Origin: Toxorhynchites rutilus septentrionalis
Taxonomy: Eukaryota > Arthropoda > Insecta > Diptera > Culicidae
DNA: 64,000 nucleotides
Assembly (NCBI RefSeq): GCF_029784135.1
Contig: NC_073744.1
Coordinates: 34,090,061-34,154,060 of the forward strand
Reading direction: 5' to 3'
The notes beneath the pieces were generated by a model, which saw only the letters and a program-made list of their open reading frames with translations, had not been told where the DNA came from and did no database searches. Of this stretch, positions 1 to 12,599 are shown piece by piece; positions within the stretch are counted from its first letter, which is position 1, and every line of letters begins with the position of its first letter. Position numbers and translations under genes: made by a program.

Positions 1-530
1 CATTTACCGAACAGTATAACAACAACAACAACGACATACGGTGGTTAAACAAATACACTGTGTGTCAAATTGAAAGAATATCACAACTCGAACACGAGAA
101 GACGAAGGAATATAGGGGAGACGGGTATGGAATGCCCCTCCCTAAGAAAGAACGGATATATCTATAGTGAGAAACGTACTTTTTCGTTTATTTCACGCCA
201 ACCTCAAAAGCTTCAAGATAAAAATTAGAAAAAAATACACTACGGTGTATCAAGAAAAATTATCAAAAAAAAAAAATCATCAAAAATTTAAGTACTAAAA
301 AAATTAATGTTTCCAAAGGGCCTGGCTGGGTAAGGGAGTAAAAAGTGCCCCCAAACCAAACCACTAGTTGTATGGAAATACTGTATAGGGTACTAAATCG
401 TACATACAATACAATAGGGTACAGTTTGTTACATGGAATACATGCTTTTTCTGTATCAAATTTTCATAAATAATTTTTATTTTCAAAGCGCGTTCTTCCA
501 CCAGAGAATGTTTTGCCATTTTCGGTTCAC
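1..530. other. AT-rich non-coding sequence with dispersed repeat
   Basis: No gene is visible. The stretch around 150-230 (gtgagaaacgtactttttcg, then 'cacgccaacctcaaaagctt') resembles 11500-11570, where a similar 'gtactttttt...cacgtcat...ttagcttt' run follows the words 'gtggaattgctctat'. This is one arm of a dispersed AT-rich repeat also seen at 4540-4740. The rest is homopolymer-rich. Confidence 0.4.
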
Positions 531-534
531 ACCA

Positions 535-800
535 ACAGAACATGTAGCATAGTTCCGCAAACGCGAAATCCAATTGGACCAATAACGATGTCATTGTAGA
601 ACATATGAATTATAATAAACTTTATTAACTTTCCCTGAAAGTTTTTCAAAAATTTTAAATTTTTTCTCACTATAACGTTGATTTCCGAGCAGAGATGAAT
701 ACAACAAAATAGAGACGGCTCAAATCGGATGATTCCTTCCTCGGGTGTCGCGCTTAGCAACACATTTGGCGTTCCATTTTTATTTATATAGCTGCTCTGC
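535..800 (-). mobile_element. RTE-like LINE 3'-region fragment (antisense)
   Basis: The segment 'caattggaccaataacg ... gagacggctcaaatcggatgatt ... cgcttagcaacacattt' matches, with substitutions, the order of words in 34870-35200 ('cattggtccaatcgc ... agacagccctaaatcggacaatt ... cttaaccacacatct'). That second copy lies beside a recognisable RTE-type end. Both are read as 5'-truncated antisense tails of the same LINE family. No coding frame survives. The family assignment comes from the longer copy. Confidence 0.4.
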
Positions 801-922
801 ATAATTCGTGAACAAATTCACTAGACATGAAAATTTGTTTAGAAAAAGTTTTAATTTTTATAAGGTTGAATGAAGTATTAAGTATGAATCCTTGCTGTGG
901 TGGCTGAGAGCAGACACATGAC

Positions 923-1701
923 CAGTGTTGCCACGTTTTCATCTGCACCGGAAGGGATAGAACAAATTTTATCTGTACTTTTTCTTCCTAAAATCTGTAC
1001 CATCGAAAATAGTCATTATAGAGAAAAATCTGTTTTATTGACATTAAAGAAACTCTCATTTATTTTCTAACAATTATTACATTGACTTACAAACTTCATA
1101 TTCATATTTACTTACCACAAATACTACATTTGCTGTAAATGTACATCAACACTTGTAAGCCTCGAATCAATTGTGCGTTTGTCATAGTCTTTCTAAATTT
1201 AGATTACATGCGTATGTCGAGGAGTGAGGCATAGTGAGATCGCTGGAAACAAGTCATTGAAGGGCTGGAAATGCAGAGTAAACCATTAATTATTTTAGGC
1301 CTTCGATTTTTGTCCACCAATCTAGCAAATGTTTGTTTTCTGAAACGGAGATTCCTTTCCAGAGCAATCTTACTTTTGGGACACATAAGTCGTTCTCCAG
1401 ATCATGTAGAACCCCATCGTGAACCCTGGAAACGCTTTCAATACTTTTTTGTTGCTTGTTAGATTGAGAATGTTTCTGGGATTTAACATTGCAGCAACTT
1501 TGAGGGTTCAATCATCGGAATCAAATCTCTACCATATCTGTTTTATCAACTCTACATGTTATAAATTTATCACGCCAGAGAATCTGAACCTATCTGTACA
1601 TTTGTACAAAAAATCTGTAATCTGTACCGTATATAATTTGTACCGATGAAAATGGAAAAATTAGTACCCTTCCAGACAAATTTGTACGTGTGGCAATACT
1701 G
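923..1701 (-). mobile_element. hAT-like transposon relic
   Basis: The element is bounded by short inverted ends: CAGTGTTGCCAC at the left and, on the other strand, CAGTATTGCCAC at the right. The adjoining 8-bp words are cacatgac and catacgac (6 of 8 identical), as expected for an old 8-bp hAT target duplication. Subterminal 'tctgtacc' words recur near both ends. On the minus strand a broken frame contains LDWWTK and, after stops, LTMPHSS, which resemble the hAT C-terminal region (WW.. then lPhSsA..ER). No full-length transposase remains. A related copy lies at 59300-59812. Confidence 0.55.
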
Positions 1702-1765
1702 CATACGACTACAAAGTGTTAAACAATATTTAATTATGAAACGTCTCAGCAACATCATATTATTT

Positions 1766-3130
1766 TTGACGTGGGACTACGTCTAACCGGAGTATATGAG
1801 GGGTAAAGTTAAAACTTAAACACTAAACATGCAGGGAAAAATGAAAGATTCCGAATGCTTATAACTCGAACATTTCTTACTGGATCGGATAGATGTTTGC
1901 ATCGATTAATAGGGAATATTTCTACGCTTCTATCGCAATTAATAAAATGTTATTTTTCATTGGATAAACTATTAAATAATTGTAAAATGTTAAGCGTTAT
2001 CTGAACGCCCTAATTGCCTCGTTTTGATTGGCCCGATTTACGGTTTCTCCAACACAGCCATCAAAAGCAGCCTTGGGGAAATCGGCATTGCAAATACATG
2101 AAAGTATGGGGCTTTTATTCTCACCGAAATGTGTTCCCTGACACAGACCTCAAAACCAAGCAGTGTGGGAGAAATCGGCATAGCAAATACAAGGAAGTCG
2201 GGGATATTTTTGTTCCGACTGAAATGTGTTTCCCTAACACAGATCTTAGAACCAAGGTGTCTGAGGAAATTGGCATTCAAAATTCATGCAGGTCGGAGTT
2301 ATTTTTGTGCAAACTGCGAATACTTTTGTACTCGCTCGCCTTTGTGCACACTAGAATATATTTCCTTAACACGATGTTCTAAACTTAGGAACCTGGGTAA
2401 ATCGTGTAGACATTAGAGGCGAATGAACTTTCAAGTTTAAAGCCTCTATAGTTTAGAAAATAGAAGTTTAAGTTTTTGATTCATACAAGCCAGGGATACC
2501 TCTGCACCCGCATGTTTTGCCTCAGAAAAGAGTTTTCCTAACACTGATTACAAAAGCGGGTACGAACACAACGCTTTGGCTCGGTTATTCAAGATTGCAT
2601 TGAAAGATATGCCTTCATATCTTCTGCTCACTGGAACTTTATGCATACCATTTGATGATTAGGTAAAAATTTGATAACCATTTGCTGCGATAACGCCTAT
2701 TGATTAAACAATATGCGTCCCTACATGTCAAAATCGAAACTGAGTATGTACCTGAAATTCATCGAATCAAGCAAATTTGCGGTTCGAGAAGTACATACAC
2801 TTGAGAGATGCTAAATTCAAAGGGAAATGTAAAATAAAATAATCGTTTAATAATTCTTCCGTTCACATATTTTGTCCTAGGCATAATACCGAACGTAAAA
2901 GGACTGTCATTAAATTTACTTGTAACGAAGAACATAATCTATCACAATGTTTGAATTGATCTTACATGGCATTTATGCAATCTCTTTACTCACAAACCAA
3001 ATATATTGAATTTGATTGAATTCGGAAATTGTTTCATTCAATCAAAAATTTAATCAATACAAACAAATGATTGCTAAGCTTAGGTAGTCCCACGTCAACC
3101 TTGCGGTTATATCATAGATATAATCCACCA
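1766..3130. mobile_element. GTAGGAC-family repeat, copy C
   Basis: The left end is TTGACGTGGGACTACGTCT followed by aaccgg. The right end is 'gtagtcccacgtcaa' followed by a subterminal hairpin TTATATC-ata-GATATAA at about 3107-3123. The first 230 bp (cttataactcgaacatttc, gatgtttgcatcgatt, tctacgcttctatcgcaatt) align with the left end of copies A (19600) and B (50531). It contains a 94-bp tandem repeat and no gene. The mobility class is unknown. It is a member of a family with at least eight ends in this window. Confidence 0.65.
2045..2400. repeat. ~94-bp tandem repeat inside copy C
   Basis: The words 'aaatcggcattgcaaatac', 'aaatcggcatagcaaatac' and 'aaattggcattcaaaattc' occur at about 2079, 2172 and 2267, each followed by 'gaaatgtgtt(t)ccctgacacagac'-like text. 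The period is 93-95 bp with about 3.5 units. Related units occur inverted at 58790-58980 and partially at 53010-53150, always inside GTAGGAC-type repeats. Confidence 0.75.
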
Positions 3131-3203
3131 TTTTTAATCCAGTCATTACACACACTGTACTAATTTTTTTGTGCTGTTCTGTTTTATCTGAAGTATACAT
3201 TTA

Positions 3204-3604
3204 CTACATGGTGTGGAAAGTCCTGGAATTTCTCAACAGATGGCGTCACTAAAAAATGAACAAGATTCCTTTCGAGAGGTTCATCTGTCACTAGCTTATG
3301 TGTCGAGTTTCTTCACATTTCATTTATTTGTTCACAAACTATAGTTCTTTAAGTGTCACTACCTGAGCATTCGTACAGAAAATGGAGAAAGAGGAATATC
3401 GTATTTTGATCAAACATTGTTTTTCGAGGGGAAAAATTCCTGAACAATCAATACAGTGGTTGACGAAATATTATTCCACTCCTGCTCCTTCGAGAAAAAC
3501 AGTAATTCAAAAGAACGTGAATCAAATTTCAAAAGAACGAGAATAAAAGAATAATTACGATTGTTTTCATAAAAAAAAATTCCGGGACTTTTTAGCCCGT
3601 GTAG
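3204..3604 (+). mobile_element. Deleted mariner element with transposase N-terminus
   Basis: Terminal inverted repeats are CTACATGGTGTGGAAAGTCC at the left and, on the other strand, CTACACGGGCTAAAAAGTCC at the right, with TA on both sides. The internal frame from about 3381 reads MEKEEYRILIKHCFSRGK...KYYSTPAPSRKTV, matching the mariner N-terminus (EYRvlIKh.f..gkt..e...kl.kyY...aPS..tV). Everything after this first helix-turn-helix is missing, so it is a non-autonomous internal-deletion derivative of about 400 bp. Confidence 0.8.
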
Positions 3605-3606
3605 TA

Positions 3607-4278
3607 CAACTTAAATTATAGGCAATCCTGGTAGTGATGCATCCTTCTATGCCAAGTCTGATAGATGTAACGTGCTTCAAAAAACTGAATCGAATATATC
3701 TTCAGAGACAATTCACTCGAATGAACTACATTTCGCTAGTTTCCAAAACGTTAGAGTGGGGCGTTTTACACACCATTCCCTTATAGATTGGAACGCATCA
3801 CGGAACAAAACAGAACGCGGTTTGTTGTTTTCCTGGCAGCAATGATAACACATACACCAGAAACAGACCGAGCAAATGAGGCTCGAAATGAAACGAGATG
3901 ATGGGTGTATGAATAATTTATGGTGCCTCTGTAAACAGAAAAGAATTTGTCTCGACTTCTTCCACGTGTGGCTCTGTGCCGTGGAACACCTTTCCATCGG
4001 AGCCTTTGCTTATTTCCTGGTGAATTTATGTTCCGATCCGACAATGAGAATGTTTTTTTCTGTCTTTCGGGGGAAGAAAATCGGAGAGGAGAGGAAGCAA
4101 CATAAAGGAAGTATTGTTGTTTCGATTGTTGTTTCTTTACTACATTGAAAATGTTGTGTCTGTTTACTGCAAAGATGTTGCTTCCCCAGAACCCGGCATG
4201 GGAATATGAAAGCATTATGCAATTATCATAGAAAATTTCACGTCAAATGAACCGGCATTTCAAAAATCATTTTTTAAT
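3607..4278. other. Non-coding, no recognised feature
   Basis: Three overlapping short frames on both strands give no recognisable protein. Composition is less AT-rich than the flanking MITEs. Nothing else supported. Confidence 0.5.
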
Positions 4279-4517
4279 CTAACCCTCTACAGTCCACCTT
4301 TAGACGGGGTTCACGGATTTTCTTTTCAAATTATTAAGACATTATTTTCAATGTTCACCCCCACTAGAACGCCTTTAGAATATTTTCATCTACCACACAT
4401 ACACATTGGTTTCATGCTGGCAGCTTTCTGCTAGGAGTATTGAAATTCGGAAATTCAAAATAAAAGTGGAATAGATTTTTTTTATATAAATAAAAAACAT
4501 GGGTCCTAGAGGGTTAA
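4279..4517. mobile_element. TTAA-type MITE
   Basis: The left end is (c)TAACCCTCTA. The right end read from the other strand is TTAACCCTCTAGGACCCATG. The right flank is a perfect TTAA and the left is CTAA, as in a mutated piggyBac-like target duplication. No coding capacity. It resembles the 44679-44878 and 50577-50805 elements in style (TTAACCYTY start). Confidence 0.55.
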
Positions 4518-4539
4518 TTTAAACATCATATTTGAATCA

Positions 4540-4740
4540 GACATTTGGATTTTGAGTCACAATGTTTTGAAATAAAGATCAATGATTTTGAATTCGCCCT
4601 TCTGAAAAATCAGTTGTGATTTAAATTGGTCATATAATAATAAAAATTGTGATTTTAGGTAGTTTCCAACACAAGTACCAAGTTGAAAAAAAGGAGAGGG
4701 TCGAGCCTGAGGTCGGCTCATTTGGCGTGGAATTGCTCTA
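4540..4740. repeat. Dispersed AT-rich repeat, copy 1
   Basis: It aligns with 11320-11520: 'ggattttgagtcacaatg' / 'ggatttagagttatgatt', 'aagatcaatgatttt' / 'aagatcaataatttc', 'gtggaattgctctata' / 'gtggaattgctctatg'. No ORF; class unknown. Confidence 0.6.
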
Positions 4741-7700
4741 TAATAGATTGTTACTCGCTGTTTTAAACGGAAATAAGAATAGACTTAAACTGTCAAAAGG
4801 GCATCGAATGAGCAGGAATTTATAAAGTAACGATTTGGACTGAATTCAACATAGCTTCGTTGGAGTTTGAAGAGGGGACATTTATTGAAATTTGGTAGTA
4901 ATGATAGATAATTTTCATTGTTCATGGAAAGAAATGTTCGTTTCACGTTCCCCTTTTTCGGAATTTCAACAGGTTCCTCGGAGTGGGTTTTGAAAAAGGA
5001 AAATGGAAGAAATGGGAAACGAGGAAAAACGAATTCCTGGTGAGTCAAAACGTCGTTACATTCCTTCACCGAAAGGCTTGCACACAAAATCCTAGCTTCA
5101 CTTCGAAGCCATCGTGACTGCAATGTTGCACAATAATGCTGTTTGTTCAAACTATCTCGTCATGCGAAAGTGTCTGTTTGTAGGTCGCCATTTTGAGCGC
5201 TTGCATGCAGCAGGAGAAAACTAGTTAAGTGTATACACACTCTTTTCAATGCATGCAGCGTGTTCGCTGCATCAAAGAACACACACCCATCCAAGCCCCA
5301 TTCAAACCCTCCCTTGCAAGCTCATTAAATTTATGGAAAATGAAGTGACGGACACTTGCAATAGATAACCTGGTCGGCCGGTGGGAGTAGTGGTACGGGG
5401 GGAAGGGCTAAAGTACCCGCGAATCGCTTTGATCTTCGCCGCGTGCATTGGCCAGGTAAAACAGTACTCGATCGATGGCCACTCCATTTTCCGCTATCGT
5501 CACTGGAAGAAGCTCCCTGAGCGCTTGGATGTGTTTGTATTTGATTTGAAAGTGCATTTCAAAGAGAACCGCGGCCATTATCAGTGCTTAATTTATGCGC
5601 GAATGCAAAATGTGCCACGGAAAACACGGCGACGATTCGAAGGCTATGAATCAACACTCATCTTTGATTTTGGTGCCCCATCCGGTATAGGTGCAAATTT
5701 TTAATTAAGAACACTCCGGAAACGTGATTCGATTAAAAAGCGAAAATCGCGCGGAGCGGTGAAAATTAGTTCCATTTTCGTCTCTTGGGGAATGTTCCCG
5801 AAAAACCAGCGATAACGAGCACCCGGCACACCCAGCGGGATGCTTCCAGTCTAATCGAAAAAGAGTTGAGCCGCGTCCCGCGCGCGCGGACGTGCCGAAG
5901 TGGGGAAATGTCGCAGCGCACCACCCGCACCCACTCGGTGACGTGCGCTTGGGGGTGGAAAAAAAGGGGTTGAAGAAAGTATAAATTTTTAATTGAGTTC
6001 GTGACTTCGTTCCAGAAAATACAAAACTGTACCCGATGCCGCGGAAGCGTATAATTTAATTACTTTTTGGGGGAATACTGTTTTTTGTTTTTATTTCATT
6101 AGGAAGGAGCTTTCCGCTCGCGACGAGAAACTGGGATCGACATCGTGCCGATAGTGAGGGCGTCATGTTGGGGAGGAATGCGAGTGAATTTATTAATGCT
6201 ACTAATTTTATTATGCTGCTTGGATATTTTGCGAGAGCTGTTAACCACGGTGAATTTGGTGGAAAAATGATCTCATCGAACATTATTTCCAGATTACATA
6301 TTCATAGTATTGGGTCTATCGAAAAGTTATGTCCGTTATGTTATGGCACCCTCAATTTGTCAATACTTGACACAAGCTGAACCAGTTTGAATGTAGCCAC
6401 CGCCAAATGGGAGGTATTCTAATTCGAGATATCGCTATCGAATATGGTTCGAATCGCTCACCTGATTCCGGAGATATGGTCGGAATAAGCTTCGGTAAAC
6501 ATGGAATATGGGAAAGAAAGGAATTTGATATTAGGCAAATCTACTATCTGGCACCTCAAACCACACCACAATTCAATTACTAGTACGATGAAATCTAGGC
6601 CCTAGCTTCGAGCTCACCACCTTTCATGAAACGTGATCCTGTAATGTAGACTTCAAGATTCCAAAATCTTGGAAGCACGTTTGACAGAAACTCCACCAAC
6701 GATAGCCTCTTTTCTTGGAAGGTTCTCCTGGGACCCACTCTCACAATTCGATTTCCTGAAGAGCTGCGAGGCATCTGAAGTTGATGGAAAATACGTCCCA
6801 ATAACCATCAACTAACTGGAAATCATGCCGGGCTTACTCCACTCAAAGGGTGACAGTCTTACCCCAGCAGCATACTTTTTTTAAGGATACTATTTCTACT
6901 AATTTTTTGCTTTGACTTAACTCAACTCGAATCCCAGTGATAGTTAACAATCCAGGGGACAAACTGTAGAACAACGATAAAGGATTTGAATCCTCGTTCA
7001 AGAATAAAAGCTTAAATTCTACTACCGAAAAATTACATCCACCTGCACATCATTGGCACTCGCGTTTGTTTTGATTAATATTTTAACATTTGACAAATCA
7101 TGGTGGGTTGGATTTGATTTAAAACTTCTAAAATAATAAATGCTCATATGTACAGTGTTCAAAAACATAATTAATTTGAGTTTTCTAGTAAAACTCATAG
7201 GGTGCAGGTCTTACTCCCAGTTCCTCTGCTGATATACTGCAATATACAGGTGGGAATGTCTCATTTCTTGATGAACCAAGAATAAATAAATTAAAAATTA
7301 AACAGAATAATACATTTTTCGTTCCATGGATAAATTACGTTGTACGAAAGCATTTCCATTATAATATATGGTACAAATACCAAATTTTATTGCTGAATCT
7401 GTTTGAATATGAAGGGTTTGATGATCAGAAGAAGTTTTCTCATTTAATGTAGTTCATTCAAACAATGAAAAATATATTATTTAGTATTCTATTTTTTTCA
7501 GTTCATTGAATAGAGCTGCCCTGTAGACATGCTATTATTCTTGGATGCGGTATTATACATCTGAGATGACATTATATAAATGTTGTCTACTAAACGTAAT
7601 GTTACTTGCCTTATTTCAATAAGTACTTAGTGGAGTAATCTATGTCAATATCTATGATTGTATTCAGAGCAGCACAGTTAAGAATATGCGTATATCAGTG

Positions 7701-8540
7701 TTAGGAGAATAAACATAACGATAACCACTCAGCCATGCTTGCGCCTCTTGGGTAAGGCAGAAGGAATTTTCATACTGTGTAATCTTACTAGGATCCCAAT
7801 AATACCAATACAAAATGAGCTGACTGTGCAGGCAGATGAGAAGTGCTCTCAACCGCCAACCTCCAGCATAATAAAAATACATATATTATGTATAGTAGGA
7901 TGGCGATGACTGTATGGAATTTCATCGTCGAATTGAAAGAACCGACCAAGTTTCAAAAAACACAAATTTTGACGTCTGCGACACAAAAAAATAAAATCCG
8001 AATGAGCGAATATTTTGCATAGGGCATTTTATCGTGCAAATCAACAGTTCGCAGGAAGCCCCGTATGAAAAATCGAGATGATTATTTTCATTGGCACTTT
8101 GAACGTTCTACCTCGTATTCCAAAAACATAGGTCCGAGAGAGTCGACTTTGAGCAAAAAAAAATCGAGATGGCAGTAGATCCTGGACGTTTCATGCAATT
8201 TGAAGACATTTGACATCAAACTTTTTTTTTTGAAAATCCTGATTTCATGAACCCCTCTCAAAACACCCCCTCTACGATATTTTATTGTACATTTTTATTG
8301 AAAACCCTTCCAATTTAACAAAGTTTAACGTTCTGTGGTGGCGTATATGATTTCTTGAAAATTTTGGAAATTTCAATACTTTGTAAAATCATAACTATTT
8401 AAGAAAAGTAGCAAGAAAATTTAAATCTACGTGGAAAACTATATATAACTTTTATCCTAAAACTAATCGTTCACGAGATATAATCAATTCTTTGTACGGC
8501 CATTCCATGTTTTTTGTTTCTTATCGCAAAACATGAGACC
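4741..8540. other. Non-coding, largely unique sequence
   Basis: Between 5160 and 6380 the GC content rises, but no reading frame has recognisable domain content. The longest frames are about 120 codons and are overlapped by others. 6380-8540 is AT-rich with no terminal repeats that I could pair. No gene, RNA gene or TE is supported here. Confidence 0.5.
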
Positions 8541-8990
8541 CGTATTTTGTTATTTTTTTTATTAGGGTGCCCATTTCTATTCTAGTTTGGTCGAAAAATC
8601 TTTTTTTTTCCAAAAATGCCTTTTTTCAAAAATTCATAACTTTTGAACGGCTGGACCGATTCAGATGTCAAATTAAAGCCAATCTGAAGCTAATCTTTTT
8701 AGGAAAAATATTACACTTGCAAAAAATTTTGTTTTTGTAATTATTCATTATATTTTTTATTTGTTGTTTTCATGGCTTTGGACTAGAGGGCGCTATTTTT
8801 TGGTATTTTTTCTTGAAAACTGAGGTTTATTTTACATATCATACCCAAAAAGCAGAGAGCCGTTTTTTCATTTTTGAGTTATGATTTTTCAAAGTTAACC
8901 GCTCGAAAAATAATGTTTTCACCTTTTATTCAAAAACGACTTTTTTTCAAAAACTCGTACTGGACCGATTCAGACGATTGACATACTTAA

Positions 8991-10263
8991 CCCTTCTGTA
9001 CTCGCGTACAAAATCATAACACGTATACTCGCGCACGGTGTCACAAACCGAAAATTGAACTTCTCTGTAATGTTGCCATTGTGTATTTTTCGGGTTTTAT
9101 TGGCATTTATTTTAAGAAGAGGGTATGTTTAAATGAAAAACCTCCAAAAAATATGTTTTCTCCTTCTTTATTATGTTTTAATAGTCATCTAATTAAGCCT
9201 CCTCAAAACAGATTAATTTCTGATACTCCAACACAAATAACGAAATTCGAATTTTTCACTCTTATTAATTAAAAGTAAGCAACCGAATATAATTCATGAA
9301 AGTATAAAAATCTTTAAAATAACATAAAAACGTATTAATCGATTGTGGTTTCATTGGAGTAAGAATCATAACATAGCATAACTGCATGTTCGAAACAAAC
9401 GTGTTTTTCACATTCCATGCAATTGTTGCGTGTTTTTCGGGTCTTTCATCGAAGAGAATAATGTATACCTACCTTCTAGATAATCACCAGACGATAAAGG
9501 TTCTGGAATATAAAGTTTGCATATTTCTAATATTCTTTGTCTCTTTATTCTTGGTAAAAAAAATAAATGCCTTTTTATAGATAGGGCATAAAAAGATAGT
9601 ATAAAAGGATTTCTAGGAACTTCCTTTTCTTTTTCTTGTTTTCTTGTTGATATTGTTCATTATAAAAAAAATATCCCCGAAACTGTAACTGTTAAAAATT
9701 ACCATAAGCCACCGATTAGTTTATAGTTTACTGTTTACAATTTTTCCACAAGTGAAATTCTTTCACAAGTGCATATATGTATGACCATTATATTTAGCAA
9801 ATAACTATAAGAAAGTCAAACATTTATGTTTTGCTTTTGAACATATGAATCTAACGACGAATATATCGACCAATAGTTAATATATGGATCTGTTCAATCC
9901 AGTTACAAAAGGGACTGAAACCAAATAAGAATAGTCCGGTAATGATCTTATGCATTATATTCAATAAATATTCCACGCCACTAACATTAATTCATACATT
10001 TCATTCAACAATATTCTAGAATATGAAAAAAGGCACATGTCCAAAAAAGTTACTCCTATACTCGCGTCGGTGTGTCAGACCGAAAGTGTTGAAAAAGTGG
10101 CACACGTCCCCTTTGTACCAACACATGCGATACGCTAAACGATGACGAACGACGAATAACGAAGCTAGAGAGAATCGCAAAGTCGTAGTATTTATATTTT
10201 TTTGAGAAATGAACGAATTATTGATTTCTCGGTCTGACAGACCAATGCGCGAGTATAGGAGTG
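8991..10263. mobile_element. TTAA-flanked (piggyBac-like) element, ~1.27 kb
   Basis: Perfect TTAA occurs at 8987-8990 and 10264-10267. The ends read inward are CCCTTCTGTACTCGCG and CACTCCTATACTCGCG. The host MITE resumes on both sides, and the uninterrupted host copy reads 'gattcagatg..aaattaaagcc', so the empty site contains TTAA. Internal frames such as 9081-9272 show no transposase motif, so it is non-autonomous. TTAA target duplication is diagnostic of piggyBac-type transposition; the family label is an inference. Confidence 0.7.
10052..10263. repeat. Compact inverted-repeat unit inside the TTAA element
   Basis: Left arm CTCCTATACTCGCG followed by 'tcggtgtgtcagaccga' pairs with the right arm 'tcggtctgacagacca' followed by 'atgcgcgagtataggag'. 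The arms are about 32 bp. It may be a small MITE of the same family inserted into, or forming, the right end of the larger element. Confidence 0.6.
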
Positions 10264-11309
10264 TTAATAGAAGCTAGTGTTCTTTGAAAAAATATAACAC
10301 TTGCGGAAAGTTGGATTAATGTCACATATACCTAGTCTAGTCGCATAGGAATAGTGAACGAAGACTGAAAACATGTTATCCTTAAAAAATAATAACTTCA
10401 AAACAAAAAAGAACACCGCTTTGATTTTTTGGATGTGTTGTGTAAAAAAAATCTGAGCTTTCAAGAAAAAAATATAAAAAATATAGCGCCCTCTAGCTTG
10501 CTTAGTGGCTTCAATTTTATGTGATGATCATCAGAAATGGTCGAGTAAGGAAAACTTGTTTTTGTGCGATTTTTTTTGTGCGGTTTTCTGTCTGTGCGGT
10601 TTTTTTGTGCGATTTTTTGTGGTATATGAAATGAAACATATTTGATGAAGTTATCGTCCATTTAGTTTTTTTTTCGATGGTTTATATGGATTTCAGTGCG
10701 AATAAAGCACATTTGCGTCTAAATGATCCACTTCTCAAGTCATTCCCATCTTTCCATCAAATGATCTAAGTTGCGCATGACATGTCAGCAACAAGTTTCG
10801 ACATTTCGAGGGAATCGAACGGTGAATGGCGTGGATTTGAGTTATTTTCTTGGGGGAAGCTTTTTCATGCGACCCTTATCTACCGCACAATTTTTTTTTT
10901 CAAATTGTGTACCGAACATAATTGTTTAGAGCTACTGATGAAGTCTTGCACGATTTTTTATGCGTTTTTTGTGCGATCCCTATCCTCCACACAAAAAAAG
11001 GTTTGCCCGTAGTTGAAAAGTAATGATTTTTTTTAAAAAAATCAGTTTTGGAAAAAATGATAAAAAATTGATTTTTCGAACCATCGGGTAATTAACAAAA
11101 AAAAAACATATCTCAATAACGAAAAAAACCGGTTCTGAGATTTTTGGATCTAAACTTTCAAAAGCAAAATTGCAGTCAAGTCTAATCCTAAGCCCTGAAA
11201 ACAAGAAAAAGACAAATTTTGTTAATTATGTTTAATATTTAAGACTAGCTAATTGGATTTCTTAAATTAAAAGGGTTTTCCAATAAAAATATACTTTGTC
11301 GAACTTAAT

Positions 11310-11540
11310 ATTTTAATCGGACATCTGGATTTAGAGTTATGATTTGTTCAAAGAAAGATCAATAATTTCGATTACGCCCTTTTAAAAAATCAGTCGTAAT
11401 TTGAATTGGTTAGATGGTAATGAAAATTGTAGTTTTAGATAGTTTCCATTATAAGTACCAATTAAAAAAAAAATGGGAGAGTGATTCGACAGATTCGGGG
11501 TGGAATTGCTCTATGGCGGCAAATGTACTTTTTTGTTTTT
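11310..11540. repeat. Dispersed AT-rich repeat, copy 2
   Basis: Counterpart of 4540-4740, extended on its right by the 'gtacttttttgttttttcacgtcat' motif that also appears at 175-200. No ORF. Confidence 0.6.
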
Positions 11541-12595
11541 TCACGTCATTCTCGTTAGCTTTGATCTTAAAAATATGAGAAGAAAAACTCAGAGTGCATT
11601 TTACTACGTTGTATCATGATATATTGCCGATAAAATTCCATCAACAATTTCTCTTTCCATTTTGGTTTTTCGAAGCATTTTTTTTTAATATCGAGATCAA
11701 TATTTTAAATGTGTTCGTGTGAGTGTTTTTTGATTTGTGATCTTTTTCAGTTTTTCAGAACATTGTGTGGTACAAAGAAGTATTTTATATTTTGTAAAGT
11801 ATTTCGAAAGCTTGTTTTTTTTTAATTTTGATACCCATTATTGTTTTGTTTTTTATGCATGTGTTCGTACGTATTGTTTAAATCCTTTTTTGTTTTCAGA
11901 ATTGTTCAAGCGACACAACAAAATATTTTCACCGTCTGTTATTTCTCTGAAATTGATGGTTTTATTGTATCGTGGAATAAAAATTGTAACATTGAAAATA
12001 TCAACACGTGATCTAACTGTAGAAATTAAATACAAATATTTAAAAACAATCATATTAATTAAATTAAAATGATGATGATGACCCACCTCATACCCCTACA
12101 AAGGTTTGAACTGGACAATTTATTTAATAAATAATATTTATGTTCGAGACGAGATTACGGTGAGCCTAATCGCGACAACGTTTGCGTAAAAGCGCCTAAA
12201 AATCGCGGCTAAATTCGACACCGAGAATGACACGTATTCCGACAGTATTCTTCCAAAGATGACGAGAAGCAAAAGAACGTGTTATAGGTTCAACTGGTTT
12301 GTTCAAAGTGAACGTATATTTCCTTTTTCTTTTGTGGCTGGTGGTCAAGTGCGGCAAAGAACTATAGATTTCGATAGTGCTGGACAAAGGCTATTGATTG
12401 GATATCGATTATCGTATTGTATGTTCAATTTGAGGCAATAATTTTTTAGGGTGGTACGCTAAATATTAGATTCGAATTATTTTTAAATATGGTTTGAACA
12501 ATTTATATTTAACCAAATTAAGATATCAGTATTATAAAACAAAACAGCGAACTGACTCTGTTGCAGGCATGAATTTCTATTAATCGAACATCATA
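11541..12595. other. Non-coding AT-rich sequence
   Basis: Frames of up to 111 codons are low-complexity (Phe/Leu/Lys) and lack domain content. No paired terminal repeats were seen. Confidence 0.4.
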
Positions 12596-12599
12596 AATA

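Larger units (their letters stand above)
8583..11088. mobile_element. AT-rich MITE carrying nested insertion
   Basis: The left arm is 'tagtttggtcgaaaaatc' and the right arm 'gatttttcgaaccatcggg', matching the ends of the cleaner copy at 32021-32513. Interior words ('attcataacttttgaac', 'ggaccgattcagatg', 'aaaaatattacacttgc', 'tagcgccctct') are shared with 32060-32480, 51460-52480 and 57830-58060. A TTAA element interrupts it at 8987-10267. No protein frame. Confidence 0.6.

Noticed and set aside
2014..2416. 122- and 95-codon frames
   Set aside because: They lie in the 94-bp tandem repeat of element C, whose period is not a multiple of three and keeps different phases open by chance.
3781..4215. 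144-codon minus-strand frame
   Set aside because: No recognisable domain and two other frames overlap it; no splice or repeat evidence.
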